Shown: positions 26,657 to 37,201, numbered from the stretch's first letter. The stretch is 64,000 nt of DNA from Bowmanella pacifica (GCF_014645355.1 NZ_BMLS01000005.1:124001-188000); one strand, 5' to 3'. A program made the numbers and translations. Notes: generated by a model not told the origin, from the sequence alone.

Positions 26657-27793
26657 ATGGATACCTTTGCTCAAATCCGTCCTTATCAGGATGATGAAGT
26701 TCAAGCCGTATTGCAGCGGTTGTTTGATGATCCCGAGCTGTTAGATGCCTTGGTGCGCTTTCGCTTTGCCAACTGGCCCAAGTGGTTAGGTAAACCCCTG
26801 GCGTTGGCACTACGTTGGCAGTTGAAAAGACGTTTTGGGGACATCCGTACAGTACGTGATTTTCAGCACCAGTTGGAGCCTTTTATCCAACGTATGATTG
26901 ACACCACAACGGCCGGTTTGCGTATTTATGGTTTAGAGCAGCTTGATCTAACGCGTCCTTGCCTGTTTATCTCCAATCACCGGGATATTGCATTGGATCC
27001 GGCATTTGTATGCTGGGCATTGCATCTCAAAGGTCAGGATACTGTACGTATTGCCATTGGTGATAACTTACTGACCAAGCCTTGGGTATCCGATTTGATG
27101 CGCTTGAACAAGAGCTTTATTGTTAAGCGCTCGGCATCGAGTAAGCGAGAGAAACTGCAGGCCAGCAAAGAGCTCTCTGCTTACATTCATCATTCCCTGT
27201 GTGAGGAAAATGCGCATATCTGGTTGGCGCAGCGGGAAGGACGGGCCAAAGACGGCGTAGACAAGACCAACCCGGCTATAATTTCCATGTTGATGCTGAA
27301 TAAACCAAAAGAGCAGGCATTTTCTGAGTATCTGAGTCAGCTTCGTATTGTTCCTGTGGCCATAGGTTATGAGTATGATCCCTGCGATCTAGCCAAAGCT
27401 AAGGAGCTGCACCAGCAAGCGATGACGGGGCAGTATGAGAAAGAGGATCATGAAGATGTGGCCAGCATTTCCCGTGGTATTGTTGGCTATAAAGGCAAGG
27501 TAGAAGTCTGCTTTGGCCAACCCATTGCGGGAGAGCAGTTTGACTCGGCTAAGCAGGTTGCAGAAGACATCGATAAGCAGATTCGCGCGCTTTATCCCAC
27601 ACTGACAACCACGCATTTAGCGGCTGAACAGTTAGGCTGGGATACCAGCCACGAAAATATTCATTTTACGGCCAGCCAACTGAAAGTAGAACGAGCGCGT
27701 TTTGATAAGCGGTTGGCAGAAGTGCCCGATGAAATCCGCCAGCGTATATTGAGTATGTATGCGGCGCCGCTCAATTCGCAAGAGAAGGAGTAG
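26657..27793 (+). CDS. Glycerol-phosphate/lysophospholipid acyltransferase-like protein
   Basis: 378 residues from ATG 26657; GTG 26642 is an equally possible start and neither has a strong ribosome binding site. The PlsC-like domain carries FISNHRDIALDPAF (~104-117, an H-x5-D variant of the usual H-x4-D active site), then NKSFIVKRSASSKREKLQASKELS and WLAQREGRAKDG (~193-204). It lacks a convincing transmembrane segment, so it may be peripherally membrane bound. It presumably acylates a lipid or lipid precursor; substrate not identifiable. Confidence 0.75.
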   Translation: MDTFAQIRPYQDDEVQAVLQRLFDDPELLDALVRFRFANWPKWLGKPLALALRWQLKRRFGDIRTVRDFQHQLEPFIQRMIDTTTAGLRIYGLEQLDLTRPCLFISNHRDIALDPAFVCWALHLKGQDTVRIAIGDNLLTKPWVSDLMRLNKSFIVKRSASSKREKLQASKELSAYIHHSLCEENAHIWLAQREGRAKDGVDKTNPAIISMLMLNKPKEQAFSEYLSQLRIVPVAIGYEYDPCDLAKAKELHQQAMTGQYEKEDHEDVASISRGIVGYKGKVEVCFGQPIAGEQFDSAKQVAEDIDKQIRALYPTLTTTHLAAEQLGWDTSHENIHFTASQLKVERARFDKRLAEVPDEIRQRILSMYAAPLNSQEKE

Positions 27794-27823
27794 GCCAAGT
27801 TGTGAAGCAACCTGGTTTATTAC

Positions 27824-28483
27824 CTAGCGGGGAGGATCGATTGCGCCGCCTATGCTGGCATTAATCCTGAACCAGCCAGCGATGCTGTAACGATGGCGGT
27901 TGGCTGCTAACACCTCGTGAGGAAAGCGTTCACTTAGGAATATCACCATCTGACCAAACAGCGGGGTCAGTTTAAGAAACGGAGTCCGTTGCTTTTTTTC
28001 GTACATCAACAACTCCCCACCGTCTTCAGTGGTCCAGCCGGGGTTGAGGTACAAAACGGTGCTGAGCACACGATTTGTGCGTCCTTTGAAAGCATCTAGA
28101 TGCTTTTTATAAAAATCCCCTGGACCGTAGTGAGCAAAGTGGCATTCATAGTCAAAAAGGCCCATAAACAGACGACGGTTCAAGCCTAATCGTAATTGTT
28201 CCATTACGCTTAAGAACGCTTGCTGAGCTTCTGTCTGGCCCGTTAACCAGCGAATTTCATCGGTGCGCACAAATTGGTTTTGCTGCTGTTGTTGCTCTCG
28301 ACCAATACCTGCCGGTTGGAAATGCTGGCTGCCATATTCAGACACTTCTAATAATAAGGACTCGGCTATTTGCGAAGGTAATAGCTCGGGCATGACCATA
28401 TAGCCTTTGTCGGCCAGGCTATCAGCCAGGTTATCCAGACGATGCTGGCTAAGCTCTGAATTGGATTGGATAAGCGTGTTCAC
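27824..28483 (-). CDS. 2OG-Fe(II) oxygenase, prolyl 4-hydroxylase-like
   Basis: 219 residues. The iron triad and co-substrate residues are visible: HLDAF (His-x-Asp, within FYKKHLDAFKG), a distal His in ERFPHEVLA, and Arg in RHRYSIAGWFR for 2-oxoglutarate. LSTVLYLNPGW and GGELLMYEK are typical of the P4Hc domain. The substrate is unknown; bacterial relatives hydroxylate proteins such as EF-Tu. Monocistronic, convergent with the acyltransferase-like gene. Confidence 0.85.
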   Translation of the reverse strand: MNTLIQSNSELSQHRLDNLADSLADKGYMVMPELLPSQIAESLLLEVSEYGSQHFQPAGIGREQQQQQNQFVRTDEIRWLTGQTEAQQAFLSVMEQLRLGLNRRLFMGLFDYECHFAHYGPGDFYKKHLDAFKGRTNRVLSTVLYLNPGWTTEDGGELLMYEKKQRTPFLKLTPLFGQMVIFLSERFPHEVLAANRHRYSIAGWFRINASIGGAIDPPR

Positions 28484-28561
28484 GGGGATCCCGACACAAA
28501 CTAAAACTGGCGTTTTTTACTCCGTTTTTTGATGCTTGTCATCTGTTTTTATTCGCTGGAT

Positions 28562-28593
28562 GAAAAAGAAAAAGGCAGACCTGAGTCTGCCTT
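28562..28593 (-). terminator. Rho-independent terminator of the yceI-like gene
   Basis: AAGGCAGAC and GTCTGCCTT form a 9-bp stem around CTGA (28572-28593). On the minus strand it is followed by TTTCTTTTT. Confidence 0.88.
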
Positions 28594-28612
28594 ATGCTGC
28601 GTGCTTTGCGGG

Positions 28613-29188
28613 TTACTTACGTACCCCTTCCACATGCAGTTCCAGCTCAACGCTGTCTGCCAGATCGCCGAGTTTATGTTCAATACCGAATTCACGCATG
28701 CTGATGGTGGTTGTACCTTCGAAACCAACCCGATAGCCGCCCCAGGGATCCTTACCTTCACCCACTTTCTCTACTTCAATGACCACAGGTTTAGTGACAC
28801 CGTGCAGAGTCAGGTTGCCATGAATATCCAGTTCGTCATCATCATCTTTAACCACTTTAGTGCTGACAAACTTGGCAGTAGGGAACTTACTGACATTTAG
28901 AAAATCGCCGCTGCGAATATGCTTATCGCGCTCTGCATGATTGGAATCAAGGCTGCTGGTGTCGATAGTGACCTCAATTGAGGCAGCGGTAGGGTTTTCG
29001 GCGTCATAGCTGAACTGGCCATCAAATTTGTTGAAACGGCCGGTTAGCCAGGAAAAGCCAATGTGCTTTACCTTGAAATTGACTGACGCGTGGGCGCCTT
29101 TGGTATCAATGGCATAGTCTGCTGCCTGAGCTAATGGCGCAGTGCCCATCAGGGCGAATAAACTGACGGCAAGTAATTGTTTCTTCAT
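28613..29188 (-). CDS. YceI family periplasmic protein
   Basis: 191 residues with signal peptide 1-22 (LLAVSLFALMGTAPLAQA/AD). The mature lipocalin-like YceI barrel shows DTKGAHASVNFKVKHIGFSW, GRFNKFDGQFSYD, VTIDTSSLDSNHAERDKHIRS and LTLHGVTKPV. Members bind polyprenyl-type lipids such as ubiquinone-8. It follows a cytochrome b561 gene, mirroring the E. coli yceJ-yceI pair, so the two likely share a transcript. Confidence 0.93.
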   Translation of the reverse strand: MKKQLLAVSLFALMGTAPLAQAADYAIDTKGAHASVNFKVKHIGFSWLTGRFNKFDGQFSYDAENPTAASIEVTIDTSSLDSNHAERDKHIRSGDFLNVSKFPTAKFVSTKVVKDDDDELDIHGNLTLHGVTKPVVIEVEKVGEGKDPWGGYRVGFEGTTTISMREFGIEHKLGDLADSVELELHVEGVRK

Positions 29189-29207
29189 ATAAATAATTCC
29201 TTATTTC

Positions 29208-29741
29208 TCAGGGTTTAAGCATTCGGGTTAAGGTTCTGTCTTTGTCTATAACGTGATGCTTGATGGCGGCCAAAGCGTGTAATAGTGCTAAACCGATCAG
29301 GCTCCATGCCAGCCACTCATGAATGTCACCGGCCAAGTCTTCCTGATTCTCAACCAGCTCACCGAATCCGGGTACAGTGAACCAGTTAAATACATCGATG
29401 CCGCGGGCATCGGCGGTTGAAATCAGGTAACCGCTGGTAAAAATGGCGAGCAGCAATATGTACATCAGCCCATGAGTAAGATGAGACAGTTTTACTTCCC
29501 ATGCTTTCCCCAATGCTTCCGGGCGTGTTTTTTTGAAACGCTGCAACAGGCGCAACAAAGTGGCTAATGCCAGCAGTATGCCAATACTTTTATGCAGATG
29601 CGGAGCGTCCCGATACCACTCACTGTAGTAATCCAGGTCGACCATCCACCAACCCAATGCAAATAGGCCAATCACAGTCAACGCACTAAGCCAGTGTAAG
29701 AGAATGCTGGTCCATCCCCAGCTGGATTCTGAGTTACGCAA
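29208..29741 (-). CDS. Cytochrome b561 family protein
   Basis: 177 residues with four membrane helices (LSALTVIGLFALGWWMVDL, SIGILLALATLLRLL, GLMYILLLAIFTSGYLIS, EWLAWSLIGLALLHALAAI). Haem-ligand histidines lie in the first (SILLHWLSAL), second (HLHKSIG), and last helices (IHEWLAW, LLHALAAIKHH). It is expected to shuttle electrons between quinol and a partner in the inner membrane. The start is TTG behind AGGAGG with short spacing. It is upstream of yceI. Confidence 0.88.
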   Translation of the reverse strand: MRNSESSWGWTSILLHWLSALTVIGLFALGWWMVDLDYYSEWYRDAPHLHKSIGILLALATLLRLLQRFKKTRPEALGKAWEVKLSHLTHGLMYILLLAIFTSGYLISTADARGIDVFNWFTVPGFGELVENQEDLAGDIHEWLAWSLIGLALLHALAAIKHHVIDKDRTLTRMLKP

Positions 29742-29846
29742 ATTACCTCCTTATATTCAATAGCGATAGCTTACGGCTTGTATATGAAAATTAATATGCC
29801 TGAATATCGAGGAATTATATCGATAAAATCGAATGAATCGGCAGGG

Positions 29847-29868
29847 AAGCCGGAGATTACTCCGGCTT
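29847..29868 (-). terminator. Hairpin at the end of the his operon
   Basis: AAGCCGGA and TCCGGCTT pair across the hisIE stop codon. No T-run follows on the minus strand, so termination here is uncertain. Confidence 0.4.
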
Positions 29869-30483
29869 TTGGTGACGGGTTTGCAGTACCTGAATGACGT
29901 CTTGAAGACTAAGATTGCTGGCTTGCAGTAGAACGAGTAAATGGTAAAGCAGGTCCGCACTTTCGTTTTTTAGCTCTTCCAGATCGCCTACCGTAGCGGC
30001 TAGCGCGGTTTCCACCCCTTCTTCGCCTACTTTCTGAGCAATGCGCTTAATCCCTTTGGCGTAGAGACTGGCAGTGTAGCTACTGTCTGGCGCTGCTGAC
30101 TTACGCTGTGCAAGCACTTGCTCCAGCTCTGCAACAAAGGTCAGGCTGGGGGTTGCCCCCTGATGCCAGCAGCTCGGGTCACCGGTATGGCAAGTCGGGC
30201 CGTTTGGCATAGCCAGGGCGATCAATGCATCCTGATCGCAATCGCAGCTAAGTTCCAGTAAATCCAGAGTGTGACCTGAGCTTTCGCCTTTGGTCCAAAG
30301 CCGCTGCTTGGAGCGGCTGAAAAAGGTCACATGGCCGGTATCCAGGCTTTTTTGCAGCGCCTCACGATTCATGTAGCCCTGCATCTGAATCTTACCTGAG
30401 ATGGCATGCTGAACCACGACCGGCAACATACCGTCCATTTTGTCCCAGGCCAGCGCTTCTATATTGTCTTGGTTGATAATCAT
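29857..30483 (-). CDS. hisI: Bifunctional phosphoribosyl-AMP cyclohydrolase / phosphoribosyl-ATP pyrophosphohydrolase
   Basis: 208 residues from the ATG at 30483, which has GAGG upstream; an in-frame start 57 bp earlier is rejected. Domain 1 (HisI, ~20-115) shows [26 protein letters not shown] and the metal site CDCDQD...[12 protein letters not shown]. Domain 2 (HisE, ~115-208) shows [24 protein letters not shown] and [13 protein letters not shown]. It catalyses steps 2 and 3 of histidine synthesis. Last gene of the operon. Confidence 0.96.
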   Translation of the reverse strand: MIINQDNIEALAWDKMDGMLPVVVQHAISGKIQMQGYMNREALQKSLDTGHVTFFSRSKQRLWTKGESSGHTLDLLELSCDCDQDALIALAMPNGPTCHTGDPSCWHQGATPSLTFVAELEQVLAQRKSAAPDSSYTASLYAKGIKRIAQKVGEEGVETALAATVGDLEELKNESADLLYHLLVLLQASNLSLQDVIQVLQTRHQKPE

Positions 30484-30511
30484 AAATTCCTCACACTTTT
30501 TAAGCTGCGCG

Positions 30512-31285
30512 CTAGTCCCTAATGGGGATGCCTTGGTCACGTAGATACTGTTTTAACTCAGGGATGGCAATAATGCCTTTGTGGAAAACCGAGGCGGCCA
30601 GTGCTCCGTCTACATCCGACTGTTCGAACACGGCTTTGAAGTGCTCCATGGTTCCCGCACCGCCAGAGGCAATCAAAGGAACCTGACAGCAAGCACGAAT
30701 TGCGGCTAATTGGGCAATATCATAGCCCTGACGCACGCCATCCTGGTTCATACAATTGAGCACAATTTCGCCGGCGCCGTGCTGCTGGACTTCTTTCACC
30801 CAATCGGCGGTTTGCCAGCCGGTGGTCAAGGTACGCTTTTCATCGCCAGTAAATTGTTTCACCTGATAGGTATTACTGGACTGGTCAAAATAGCTGTCGA
30901 TACCAATAACCACGCATTGCTGGCCGAATTGGTCGTGCAGCTTAGTGATAAGACTGGGATCGGCCAGGGCAGGGGAGTTAATGGAAACCTTGTCGGCGCC
31001 CATTTCCAGCACTTTGCCGGCGTCTTCCACCGATTTTATGCCTCCGGCCACACAAAATGGAATATTGATCACCTCGGCAATACGGCTAACCCAGCTTTTG
31101 TCCACCACCCGGGCGTCACTGGAGGCGGTAATATCGTAGAAAACTAGTTCATCGGCACCAGCCTGGGCATATTGTTCGGCTAGCGGTACGATATCACCAA
31201 CAATTTCGTGGTTACGGAATTGCACGCCTTTGACCACCTTGCCGTCTTTGACATCGAGGCAGGGAATAATACGTCTGGCCAGCAT
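30512..31285 (-). CDS. hisF: Imidazole glycerol phosphate synthase, cyclase subunit
   Basis: 257 residues from ATG 31285, which overlaps the hisA stop as TGATG and has GGGAG eight bases upstream. TIM barrel with [33 protein letters not shown], and [24 protein letters not shown] for phosphate binding. It forms a complex with HisH, using ammonia to close the imidazole ring. Confidence 0.97.
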   Translation of the reverse strand: MLARRIIPCLDVKDGKVVKGVQFRNHEIVGDIVPLAEQYAQAGADELVFYDITASSDARVVDKSWVSRIAEVINIPFCVAGGIKSVEDAGKVLEMGADKVSINSPALADPSLITKLHDQFGQQCVVIGIDSYFDQSSNTYQVKQFTGDEKRTLTTGWQTADWVKEVQQHGAGEIVLNCMNQDGVRQGYDIAQLAAIRACCQVPLIASGGAGTMEHFKAVFEQSDVDGALAASVFHKGIIAIPELKQYLRDQGIPIRD

Positions 31286-32022
31286 CAGTTTTGCTCCCAT
31301 AGCGAAATGGCCTCAGCCAATTCAAATTTACCTTCCAGTAATGCTCGGCCCAGGATAACTGAATCCACCTGCGTGCCTTTAAGCGCCCGAATATGTTCAA
31401 GGTTGCCAATACCACCTGAAGCCTGCCAGATAATTTGCGGAAAGGCGGCCTTCATTTCCTGATACAAGGCCTGGTTGGGGCCTTGCAGGGTGCCGTCACA
31501 GGCAATGTCGGTACAAAGTACGTGCTTGGCACCCGCCGCTAAAAAGCCATCTAGCAAAGGCGCCAGTTCCACGCCGCTATCCTGCTGCCAGCCGTGGGTG
31601 GCAATGCACTTCTTGCCCTGGGCATTAATATTGATATCCAGTGCCAACACAATAGCGTCGCTACCATATTCGCGTAGCCAGCCCTTAACCAGTTCTGGTT
31701 GTTTGGCGGCTAATGAGCCTATCACCACGCGCTCAATACCGGTATTGAGCAAGTCCTTCACATCTTGTTCGCTACGAATACCGCCGCCGGCCTGGAACTT
31801 CATCAGCTTGCTGTCGGCCAGTTCGCGGATAAGGCCCAGTTGGCGTTTGCTCGGATCTTTGGCGCCGGTCAGGTCAACAATATGCAGCCACTTGGCACCA
31901 GCGTTTGCATAGCGGGTAGCCACATCCAGCGGGCTTTGGGTGTATCGTGTCTTTTGTTGGTAATCGCCTTGGTAAAGACGCACCACTTCTCCATCAATAA
32001 GGTCTATCGCGGGAATTATCAT
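31285..32022 (-). CDS. hisA: Phosphoribosylformimino-5-aminoimidazole carboxamide ribotide isomerase
   Basis: 245 residues. TIM barrel: [21 protein letters not shown] with catalytic Asp8, [43 protein letters not shown] and QASGGIGN. Isomerises ProFAR to PRFAR. A 67-bp gap to hisH contains a short GGGCT/AGCCC hairpin; elsewhere the genes overlap. Confidence 0.97.
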   Translation of the reverse strand: MIIPAIDLIDGEVVRLYQGDYQQKTRYTQSPLDVATRYANAGAKWLHIVDLTGAKDPSKRQLGLIRELADSKLMKFQAGGGIRSEQDVKDLLNTGIERVVIGSLAAKQPELVKGWLREYGSDAIVLALDININAQGKKCIATHGWQQDSGVELAPLLDGFLAAGAKHVLCTDIACDGTLQGPNQALYQEMKAAFPQIIWQASGGIGNLEHIRALKGTQVDSVILGRALLEGKFELAEAISLWEQN

Positions 32023-32089
32023 GTTATCTCTCTTCTAAACCGGGCTCAGCCCGATTGGCCATCTGTTTTATCGGTGGCTGTTATCAGGG

Positions 32090-32680
32090 TTAGCAACGGC
32101 TGATGAAGTTGCTCAGTAAACGGCTGCCTGCCTCGCCGGAGCGCTCAGGGTGAAATTGCACGCCCATAAAGTTGTCCTGGCCAATACTGGCACTAAAAGG
32201 CATACCGTATTCACACGTTGCCAACGTATAGTCGCCAACCGACACGGCAAAACTGTGCACAAAATAGAAATAGCTGCCTTCGGCTATGCCATCGAATAGC
32301 GGGCTGTTTGGGTTCGGTGTGATGGTATTCCAGCCCATATGTGGCAGACGCAGGCTTCCTACCTGCATGCGTTTGACTTCACTGGCGATCATGCCAAGGC
32401 AAGCCACATGACCTTCTTCAGACTGGCGGGTCATCAACTGCATGCCCAGGCAAATACCCAGAGTCGGCTGGGTAAGCGTTCTGACTAAAGGTATCAGCCC
32501 CTTGGCTTCAATTTTTTGCATGGCCGCTGGCGCTGAGCCTACGCCGGGCAGGATAACCTTGTCGGCATTTTTAATCACCTCAGGGTCGTCTGAGACTCTG
32601 ACCGGACTGCCCAGTCGCTCAATGGCAAAGCGTACCGAGGCAATGTTGGCGCAGCCGGTATCCACTATCACCAATTCCAC
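32090..32680 (-). CDS. hisH: Imidazole glycerol phosphate synthase, glutaminase subunit
   Basis: 196 residues. Class I glutamine amidotransferase: oxyanion strand ILPGVGSAPAAM, nucleophile TLGICLGMQLM (Cys ~77) and C-terminal GVQFHPERSG (His/Glu). Supplies ammonia to HisF. Its start overlaps the hisB stop. Confidence 0.97.
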   Translation of the reverse strand: MELVIVDTGCANIASVRFAIERLGSPVRVSDDPEVIKNADKVILPGVGSAPAAMQKIEAKGLIPLVRTLTQPTLGICLGMQLMTRQSEEGHVACLGMIASEVKRMQVGSLRLPHMGWNTITPNPNSPLFDGIAEGSYFYFVHSFAVSVGDYTLATCEYGMPFSASIGQDNFMGVQFHPERSGEAGSRLLSNFISRC

Positions 32681-33750
32681 TACAGTGCTCCCTTAGTGCT
32701 GGGCAAGACATCGCCCTGTTTGGTGATGGCCTGACGCAGAGCGCGGCCAAATACCTTAAACAGGCTTTCTACCTGATGGTGGGCATTGCCTTCGGTGGTG
32801 GACAGGTGCAGCGAGACGCCCATGGAATCGGCCAATGAGCGGAAAAAGTGCGATACCATCTGGGTGGACATCTCACCAACCCGTTCCTGACTAAATTCTG
32901 CATCGAACTTTAAATAAGGGCGGGCCGAAATATCTAACACGCACTCTGCGCGGCATTCATCCATGGGCAGGGCAAAACCAAAACGGCCAATACCGCGTTT
33001 ATCCCCCAGCGCCTTGCGCATGGCCTCCCCCAGAGCTAAGGCGGTGTCTTCCACCGAGTGGTGGTCGTCGATATGCAGATCGCCATCAACCTCCACTTGC
33101 ATGGTAAAGCCGCCGTGCGTGGCGATTTGGTCGAGCATATGGTCAAAAAAGCCCAGGCCGGTGCTAATCTGGGATTTGCCCTGATTGTCCAGGTCCACCT
33201 TAATACGAATATTGGTTTCTGATGTGGTGCGAATGACCTCAGCAATTCTGCCCTGACCCTTAAGCTGTTTTTCAATGGCCAGCCAGTTATAGTCCTGTCT
33301 GTCGTAACGAATCCCCACAATCCCCATGTTTTCAGCCAACTGAATATCGGTGGGGCGGTCACCTATCACATAAGAGCGGCTGAAATCGACTTTGCCTTGT
33401 TGCAAATAGTCTTTGACTAAGCCCAGTTTGGGCTTTCGGCAACTGCAGTTGTCCGCTTCAAAATGTGGACAAATTAATACATCGTCAAAGGTCACCCCCT
33501 GACCGGCAAACAGTTCCATCATTTTATTGTGCGGGGTGTCAAAGTCCGCTTGCGGAAAACTGTCGGTACCCAGGCCATCCTGATTACTTACCATCACCAG
33601 TTTGAAGCCCGCCTGTTGAAGGCGGATAAGTACCGGAATCACCATAGGCTCGAAGACCAGCTTTTCCAGGCTGTCTAGTTGCTTATCAATAGCCGGCTCT
33701 TCTACTAGCGTGCCGTCGCGGTCGATAAATAAAATAGCCTGCTGGCTCAT
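32680..33750 (-). CDS. hisB: Bifunctional histidinol-phosphatase / imidazoleglycerol-phosphate dehydratase
   Basis: 356 residues, the fused enterobacterial-type form. The N-terminal HAD domain shows [15 protein letters not shown] (nucleophile Asp10), VSNQDGLGT and a zinc site [14 protein letters not shown]. The C-terminal dehydratase domain (~168-356) has [30 protein letters not shown] and [19 protein letters not shown]. Catalyses steps 6 and 8 of the pathway. Confidence 0.97.
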   Translation of the reverse strand: MSQQAILFIDRDGTLVEEPAIDKQLDSLEKLVFEPMVIPVLIRLQQAGFKLVMVSNQDGLGTDSFPQADFDTPHNKMMELFAGQGVTFDDVLICPHFEADNCSCRKPKLGLVKDYLQQGKVDFSRSYVIGDRPTDIQLAENMGIVGIRYDRQDYNWLAIEKQLKGQGRIAEVIRTTSETNIRIKVDLDNQGKSQISTGLGFFDHMLDQIATHGGFTMQVEVDGDLHIDDHHSVEDTALALGEAMRKALGDKRGIGRFGFALPMDECRAECVLDISARPYLKFDAEFSQERVGEMSTQMVSHFFRSLADSMGVSLHLSTTEGNAHHQVESLFKVFGRALRQAITKQGDVLPSTKGAL

Positions 33751-34829
33751 TGGGTCTTCTCCTTAAAAAAGCGTTGCATGGCGGCGATAAGCCGCTGATT
33801 TTGTTCTTCTGTGCCTATGCTGATACGCAGGCAGTTTTCCAATCCCAGCTGCTTGGACTGATCGCGAATTAAAATACCCTGGGCGACCAGGTCATCCATC
33901 AGGGCTTGCTTATATGCAGTGCGCAGCAGAATAAAGTTAGCCTGACAGTCGCCGAGTTGAATAAAATCACCTAGCGCCAAAAGCTGGTTTTGCAGTGTTT
34001 GCCTGAGGCTATTCAGGGTGCTCACTTTGTCCTGCATCCAGGTGAGCCCTGGCGGTGAAAGGGCCTGGGCAGCAATTTGGGCCACAGGCTCGGCCAGAGG
34101 GTACGGAGCGATAGCTTTGAGCAAGACCTGAATAACGCCAGGGGAGGCCAGGGTAAAGCCGCAGCGAATACCTGCCAGCCCAAAGGCTTTGGATAAGGTG
34201 CGAAGCACCACCAGATTCGGGTATTTGGCTAACTGCTGTGCCCAGCCCTGATCTTTAGCAAACTCAATGTAGGCTTCATCCACGGCCACCAGAGCTGAAT
34301 CCTGGAAAAGCGCCAGGGCTTGCTCTATCTGCTCGGGCGCCACCTGCGTACCCGTGGGGTTATTGGGCGAGCAAATGAACACTACTTTTACCTTGCCGGC
34401 AAACGTTGCCATGGCATCAAGGTCGAGGCTGAAATCGGCCTGTAAGGGGGCTTTTTCTACCCCAATATTGAAGGTCTCTGCGCTGATAGCATACATACCA
34501 TACGTCGGTGGGCAGATAAGAATGCTATCTTGTCCGGCATCGCAAAATGCGCGGATCAGCAACTCGATGCCTTCGTCAGCGCCCCGGCTGACCAGTACCT
34601 GTTCGGGCGCTACACCGGCATAAGCCGCATAGGCCTGTAAAACGTCTTTAGGCTGGCAGTCTGGATAGCGGTTGAGTTTGTTGCTATTCAGGCTGTATTC
34701 GCCAACAAAAGGCGATTCATTGGCGTTTAACCAGTCTTGTCCGCCGGAAAATAGGCGGCGTGCCGACTCGTAAGGCTTCAGATCTTTTAGGTGCTTAGCT
34801 TGCAAAGATTCAATCAAACTATCGGTCAT
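33747..34829 (-). CDS. hisC: Histidinol-phosphate aminotransferase
   Basis: 360 residues, class II/fold-type I PLP enzyme. [46 protein letters not shown] and the PLP-lysine motif [16 protein letters not shown] are present. Overlaps hisD and hisB by four bases on either side (ATGA). Confidence 0.97.
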   Translation of the reverse strand: MTDSLIESLQAKHLKDLKPYESARRLFSGGQDWLNANESPFVGEYSLNSNKLNRYPDCQPKDVLQAYAAYAGVAPEQVLVSRGADEGIELLIRAFCDAGQDSILICPPTYGMYAISAETFNIGVEKAPLQADFSLDLDAMATFAGKVKVVFICSPNNPTGTQVAPEQIEQALALFQDSALVAVDEAYIEFAKDQGWAQQLAKYPNLVVLRTLSKAFGLAGIRCGFTLASPGVIQVLLKAIAPYPLAEPVAQIAAQALSPPGLTWMQDKVSTLNSLRQTLQNQLLALGDFIQLGDCQANFILLRTAYKQALMDDLVAQGILIRDQSKQLGLENCLRISIGTEEQNQRLIAAMQRFFKEKTQ

Positions 34830-36118
34830 TTCAAGGCATCCAATCTAAGGGCTACAGCTTGCTTGTGTGCATCTAAACCTTCGGCATCGGCCAGCGTCAT
34901 TATCGCCGGACCAATTTGCCTAAGGCCTTCCTGGCTTAACTCCTGAACGGTATAACGGCGCAGAAAATCCAGCAGGCCGAGGCTTGAGGTATTTCTGGCA
35001 TAGCCGTATGTGGGTAATACGTGGTTAGTACCACTGGCATAGTCACCCGCTGATTCAGGAGACCAGGGGCCGACAAAAATGGAACCCGCATTGGTAAGCT
35101 TGTCCAGCCAACTGCGCGGATTGTTCATTTGCAAAATTAAATGTTCAGGGCCGTATTGGTTTGAAACCTCAACCGCCTCGGCTATGTCCTGGGTGAGGAT
35201 ATAGCGACCATGCTGCATACTCTGACGGGCAATCTCGGCGCGACCTAAGCGACTTAGTTGCTGCTCAACGGCTTGTTTTACGGCCGTTATCAAGTCCACT
35301 GAGTCACTCACTAGCACTGCCTGGGAATCAATACCATGCTCTGCCTGAGAGAGCAGGTCTGAGGCAACAAAGTCCGGGTTCGCCGATTGATCGGCAATAA
35401 CCAGCACTTCTGAAGGGCCAGCCGGCATATCGATGGCTGGGCCACCGGGAATACGACTAACTTGCTGTTTTGCCTCGGTTACGTAACTATTGCCAGGGCC
35501 AAAAATCTTATCCACCCGAGCAATACTTTGTGTGCCAAGGGCCATAGCGGCAATGGCCTGTGCGCCGCCGCACAGGTAAATTTCGTCTATGTCACAAAGG
35601 GTAGCGGCATAGAGAATTTCAGCGGCAAGCACACCTTGCTTATTAGGCGGGCTGCACAGTACTTTACGCGGGCAACCAGCTACTTGTGCAGTGGTACCCA
35701 ACATCAATACGGTGGATGGCAGTGGTGCTGTACCACCCGGAATATACAAGCCCACCGCCGCAATGGCTTGATGTTTCAGCTCACAGATGACCCCAGGGCT
35801 GGTTTCTATCCTGACATCCTGTGGTCGCTGCGCTTGATGAAATGTACGAATGTTTTGGTAAGCCAGTTCAATGGCGGCCTTGCGCTCATTGCTAAGTGTA
35901 GCAATAGCTTGCTCTATGGCGGCTTTCGATAAGCGCAGCTCGGTAAGCTCAACACCGTCAAAACGTTTAGCCAGGTCAATTAATGCATCATCGGCGTGTT
36001 CGGCAACCTGCTCGATAATGGCTGCTACTGCCTGGCTAAGACTTTGATTATCAGCCAGCGCAGGGCGAGCCAATAGGCTTACTTGTTCCTGCGAGGTTAA
36101 TTGATTCCAGTTTTGCAT
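34826..36118 (-). CDS. hisD: Histidinol dehydrogenase
   Basis: 430 residues. NAD-dependent zinc enzyme converting histidinol to histidine. GLYIPGGTAPLPSTVLML, KIFGPGNSYVTEAK, IDMPAGPSEVLVIAD, LLSQAEHGIDSQAVL (zinc/substrate region) and GPWSPESAGDYASGTNHVLPT are all intact. Confidence 0.97.
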   Translation of the reverse strand: MQNWNQLTSQEQVSLLARPALADNQSLSQAVAAIIEQVAEHADDALIDLAKRFDGVELTELRLSKAAIEQAIATLSNERKAAIELAYQNIRTFHQAQRPQDVRIETSPGVICELKHQAIAAVGLYIPGGTAPLPSTVLMLGTTAQVAGCPRKVLCSPPNKQGVLAAEILYAATLCDIDEIYLCGGAQAIAAMALGTQSIARVDKIFGPGNSYVTEAKQQVSRIPGGPAIDMPAGPSEVLVIADQSANPDFVASDLLSQAEHGIDSQAVLVSDSVDLITAVKQAVEQQLSRLGRAEIARQSMQHGRYILTQDIAEAVEVSNQYGPEHLILQMNNPRSWLDKLTNAGSIFVGPWSPESAGDYASGTNHVLPTYGYARNTSSLGLLDFLRRYTVQELSQEGLRQIGPAIMTLADAEGLDAHKQAVALRLDALK

Positions 36119-36120
36119 GC

Positions 36121-37020
36121 TTAACCCAACATTTTCTCGATAGGCAGTACCAAGATACTGCTACAACCCAAGGCTTTTAGTTTTTCCATGGTTTCCCAAA
36201 ACAGGGTTTCGGTACTGACTACGTGCACGGCGACACTGGTTTCGTTGCCGGCCAGAGGCAAAAGTGTTGGGTTCTCGGCGCCTGGCAAAAGCTGTTTAAC
36301 CTGCTCTATTTTATCTACAGGCGCGTGCAACATGATGTATTTGCTTTCCCGCGCTTGCATTACGCCGTTAATACGGGTGAGTAACTTATCGATTAGCTGC
36401 TGTTTACCGTCGGGCATCTCGCCACCACGTTGGATAAGTACAGCTTTGGAGCGGAAAATTACATCTTTCTCTACCAGGCCGTTGGCCTCTAAGGTGGCGC
36501 CGGTACTCACCAAATCACAGATAGCATCAGCCAGGCCTGCTCGCGGAGCAACTTCTACCGAGCCGTTTAGCATCACCGCCTTGGCATTTACATTTTGTTC
36601 GCGAAAAAAGCGCTCAAGTAGGAAAGGGTAGGTAGTGGCGACTTTTTTACCCTGCAGTGACTGAACACTTTGATAATCCATCTCATTGGGAACCGCCAGC
36701 GATAAACGACAGCCGCCAAATTCCAAGCGCTCAAGGGTTTTATACTGGAATTGTTTCCCTTGAGCCTGGCGTTCGAGCATTTTTTCTTCCAGCTCGTTTT
36801 CGCCGATAAAGCCCAAATCTACGACACCGTCCATGACCAAACCGGGAATATCATCATCGCGCACCCGCAACAGATCTATGGGTAAATTGGTGGCATGGGC
36901 TATCAATAAACGGTCACGAATCGACAGCTTAACGCCGATGGCTTTGAGTAACTCCATGCTGCCTTCACATAGGCGACCGGATTTTTGTACGGCAATTCTG
37001 AGTCTGTTGCGCTCTGTCAT
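36121..37020 (-). CDS. hisG: ATP phosphoribosyltransferase (long form)
   Basis: 299 residues, the long form with a C-terminal regulatory ACT-like domain (about 225-299) that binds histidine for feedback inhibition. [38 protein letters not shown] and the PRPP loop [18 protein letters not shown] are conserved. First enzyme of the pathway and first structural gene of the operon, behind the hisL attenuator. Confidence 0.97.
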   Translation of the reverse strand: MTERNRLRIAVQKSGRLCEGSMELLKAIGVKLSIRDRLLIAHATNLPIDLLRVRDDDIPGLVMDGVVDLGFIGENELEEKMLERQAQGKQFQYKTLERLEFGGCRLSLAVPNEMDYQSVQSLQGKKVATTYPFLLERFFREQNVNAKAVMLNGSVEVAPRAGLADAICDLVSTGATLEANGLVEKDVIFRSKAVLIQRGGEMPDGKQQLIDKLLTRINGVMQARESKYIMLHAPVDKIEQVKQLLPGAENPTLLPLAGNETSVAVHVVSTETLFWETMEKLKALGCSSILVLPIEKMLG

Positions 37021-37050
37021 GTTTCCTACCTTAATATTTCTCGACGCCCT

Positions 37051-37190
37051 AAAAACGAAAACCCCCGAAAGTTGCCTTCCGGGGGTATCTGATTAGGTTC
37101 GATATGCCACTGGAAGGTAACCATAGACCTTCCAGCACGAACCTGAAAGGTTATGCTATATGATGGTGGTGATGAATCGCTTTCAGGTTC
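37051..37190 (-). promoter_or_regulatory. his operon attenuator
   Basis: Three elements lie between hisL and hisG. GAACCTGAAAG within hisL (37190-37180) is complementary to CTTTCAGGTTC just after it (37149-37139), an 11-bp A:B stem. A middle hairpin (TGGAAGGT/ACCTTCCA, 37111-37134) follows. The terminator, ACCCCC paired with GGGGGT (37061-37086), ends in TTTCGTTTTT. Ribosome stalling on the five His codons of hisL would disrupt the first stem and prevent the terminator from forming. Confidence 0.88.
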
Positions 37191-37201
37191 TGGGTAATCA
37201 T
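37151..37201 (-). CDS. hisL: his operon leader peptide
   Basis: A 16-codon frame (MITQNLKAIHHHHHIA) with five consecutive His codons, followed directly by the attenuator and hisG. It is the sensing part of transcription attenuation: scarcity of charged tRNA-His stalls the ribosome here. Too short for normal gene finding but unmistakable. Confidence 0.93.
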   Translation of the reverse strand: MITQNLKAIHHHHHIA

